The translations under genes were made by a program, and so were the position numbers. This document shows, piece after piece, positions 62,475 to 64,000 of a DNA stretch of 64,000 bases (position 1 is its first letter; each line of letters begins with the position of its first letter). The notes beneath the pieces were generated by a model that saw only the letters and a program-made list of their open reading frames with translations, had not been told where the DNA came from and did no database searches. Source of the DNA: Trichobilharzia szidati (taxonomy: Eukaryota > Platyhelminthes > Trematoda > Strigeidida > Schistosomatidae); the NCBI GenBank assembly GCA_944472155.2, contig OX235279.1, positions 117,110,110 through 117,174,109 on the forward strand, in the 5' to 3' direction.

Positions 62475-62685
62475 TATTGTTATTCACTTGGGTTCTGAAC
62501 CAGACGTAGGGCTTCAGCAGTGAATCTCCACTCCAACCTGTTCTCTGATATCCTTTTCAGCTAACTCAACGATTTTCCATAACTTTTCATATCCTCATTA
62601 CACAATTGTCTTCATTTCATCCTCAGACACTTGATTCATCATCTCTCATTCGGGTTCCACTCGATGGCTTACGTGTAGTGGCACC
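62475..62685 (-). mobile_element. RTE 3'-end fragment, minus strand
   Basis: The minus strand reads gccatcgagtggaacccgaa, ctgaggatgaaatgaagac, cactgctgaagccctacg and ends aagtgaataacaataatgg. Matches 60918-61125 of the main copy with many changes. Confidence 0.72.
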
Positions 62686-62689
62686 CAGT

Positions 62690-63224
62690 GGTCCCTTTAA
62701 TGTATGTTTGAAATTTTGAGATAAAAAATTTATAGGTGCGTTCATTTTTTTCTGTCTTTCGCGCATACATGGTATGAGAATCAATCCTTTCAATATGTAC
62801 ATGTAATCATGGTTTTTGAAATCAAATCGTTTCTAAGTAGATGTTCATCAATCTTTCAAAAAGATGTGCCATTCTGGTGGACTAATAAGAATAGTCATCC
62901 TTATTCTGATAAATCACTTGGTCATTTCCATACATTTATTATTCAATAGGCATCCACTTAGCCAAATTATATTAGTACGTAATACTTGCTAGGTTCATTT
63001 GGATAACTGCTGCGGGATTAATTGGTAGTTAACACTAACAGTTACCTGATATTACTTAAAATTTAACTTCTATAACTACTAATATTAGTAAACGTTTTGA
63101 CTTTTTTATGTCTGCAGAGGAAACAAACCACATATTTACAGGTTCTGAATTTAAATTTATGTCAGATTATTTTTGTGTCCACATTATCACAACATATTAC
63201 AATCTGCACTAATAATAATCAATA

Positions 63225-63257
<33 letters not shown>

Positions 63258-64000
63258 TGAGTGAATCACTGTATGATGTGAATGAAGTTAGATCACCTTA
63301 AATGTTCCAACTAGACTATGTTGATTTGTGATTTTGTTCGTTATAAAGTACAACGCGAATGTAGATCCAGTTTTCCGATAAAAGAGTATGAATGTAATGA
63401 CTCATCTTATCCTCAAGGTGCTTGAGGTGCAAAAAGTTAAAAATATAACAAAAACAACAAAGGGAAATAAGCCTTGTGGTTAGAACATCTTCCATAGCGT
63501 CACTTTCCTTTGTATATCTATTTCCGTGATACAAAACATCGATAAGCGAGCTAAAGATGAAGAGGTCAACAGATGAAAAAGATTAATGCAATTTACCCAT
63601 GTGAATTTTTATTCCCCATAGAGACACCTTTAAATTGCGGTTTGAATTCTCACTGTCTGCTCCAATTTTGTATCTTGTTTTAGCCCCCAACCTTCTATAT
63701 TTTTGTCACTGCCATAATATGACTATTGTAGAAACAGCTTTCAGAAATTTTGCAGCTGAATAAATTACTATCAGGAGGGGTACAAACTGTGCAGGTGTGC
63801 ATTTTGTATTATTGAGGATGAGTTTCACGGTCGTCTGTTTTTAATTTTATTTCTACTATTCTCGGCAAATGCTGAAAATATCTATGTGATTTCCAGATGG
63901 GAAACAACTCTCAAAGATGAATTATTTCCCCTGTGAGCTGTGATTTTTTACATGTTTGTATCTTTCTTGGATAATTTTACCATATCATTTACATAGTGAG
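62690..64000. other. AT-rich flank with (TA)n run
   Basis: Only a (TA)n microsatellite at 63222-63258 stands out; no gene or known repeat recognised. Confidence 0.45.

Noticed and set aside
1..64000. CRISPR arrays, operons, bacterial elements or viral genomes
   Set aside because: None seen; spliced genes, SINEs and non-LTR elements mark this as animal nuclear DNA.

Overview
The window is AT-rich, intron-rich animal DNA, most probably from a blood fluke of the genus Schistosoma (Platyhelminthes, Trematoda). Three things point there: RTE-clade (SR2-type) non-LTR retrotransposon copies, Penelope-like retroelement debris, and tRNA-headed short repeats carrying hammerhead-ribozyme remnants of the Smalpha type. 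I do not assign a species.

Only one host protein-coding gene is supported. It lies on the minus strand and runs from about 37.5 kb down to 4.7 kb. Four coding exons (37523-37040, 15668-15204, 8592-8404, 5322-4727) join in a consistent phase with GT..AG borders. They give a 577-residue MAP-kinase phosphatase (dual-specificity phosphatase) with an N-terminal rhodanese/CDC25-homology domain, an unusually long acidic/Ser-rich linker, a catalytic domain with Asp362, Cys393 and Arg399 (HCLAGVSRS), and a Ser/Thr-rich tail. Intron 1 alone is 21.4 kb and holds much of the window's repeat content.

Layout: 1.1-2.8 kb, degenerate RTE copy with a nested repeat; 4.7-37.5 kb, the phosphatase gene, whose introns hold RTE, Penelope-like and SINE remnants plus fold-back elements; 37.5-53 kb, intergenic, with a SINE whose hammerhead fold is almost complete (38.7 kb), a Penelope palindrome (46.7-47.0 kb) and a 72-bp perfect inverted repeat (51.5-52.1 kb); 53-57.3 kb, SINE-rich, including two inverted Smalpha-type units with hammerhead domains; 57.4-61.1 kb, a Penelope reverse-transcriptase remnant followed by the best-preserved RTE copy; 62.3-62.7 kb, a tRNA-headed SINE with a hammerhead fold beside an RTE tail.

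The most interesting theme is small self-cleaving RNA relics. At least nine SINE/Smalpha copies can be placed on a series from almost intact to decayed hammerhead folds. A separate dispersed repeat family (at 2.3, 6.7, 11.4, 23.2, 29.3, 35.3, 47.8, 54.9 and 55.1 kb) carries a different hammerhead-like fold with a non-standard core. All folds and homologies were read by eye and no search was run.
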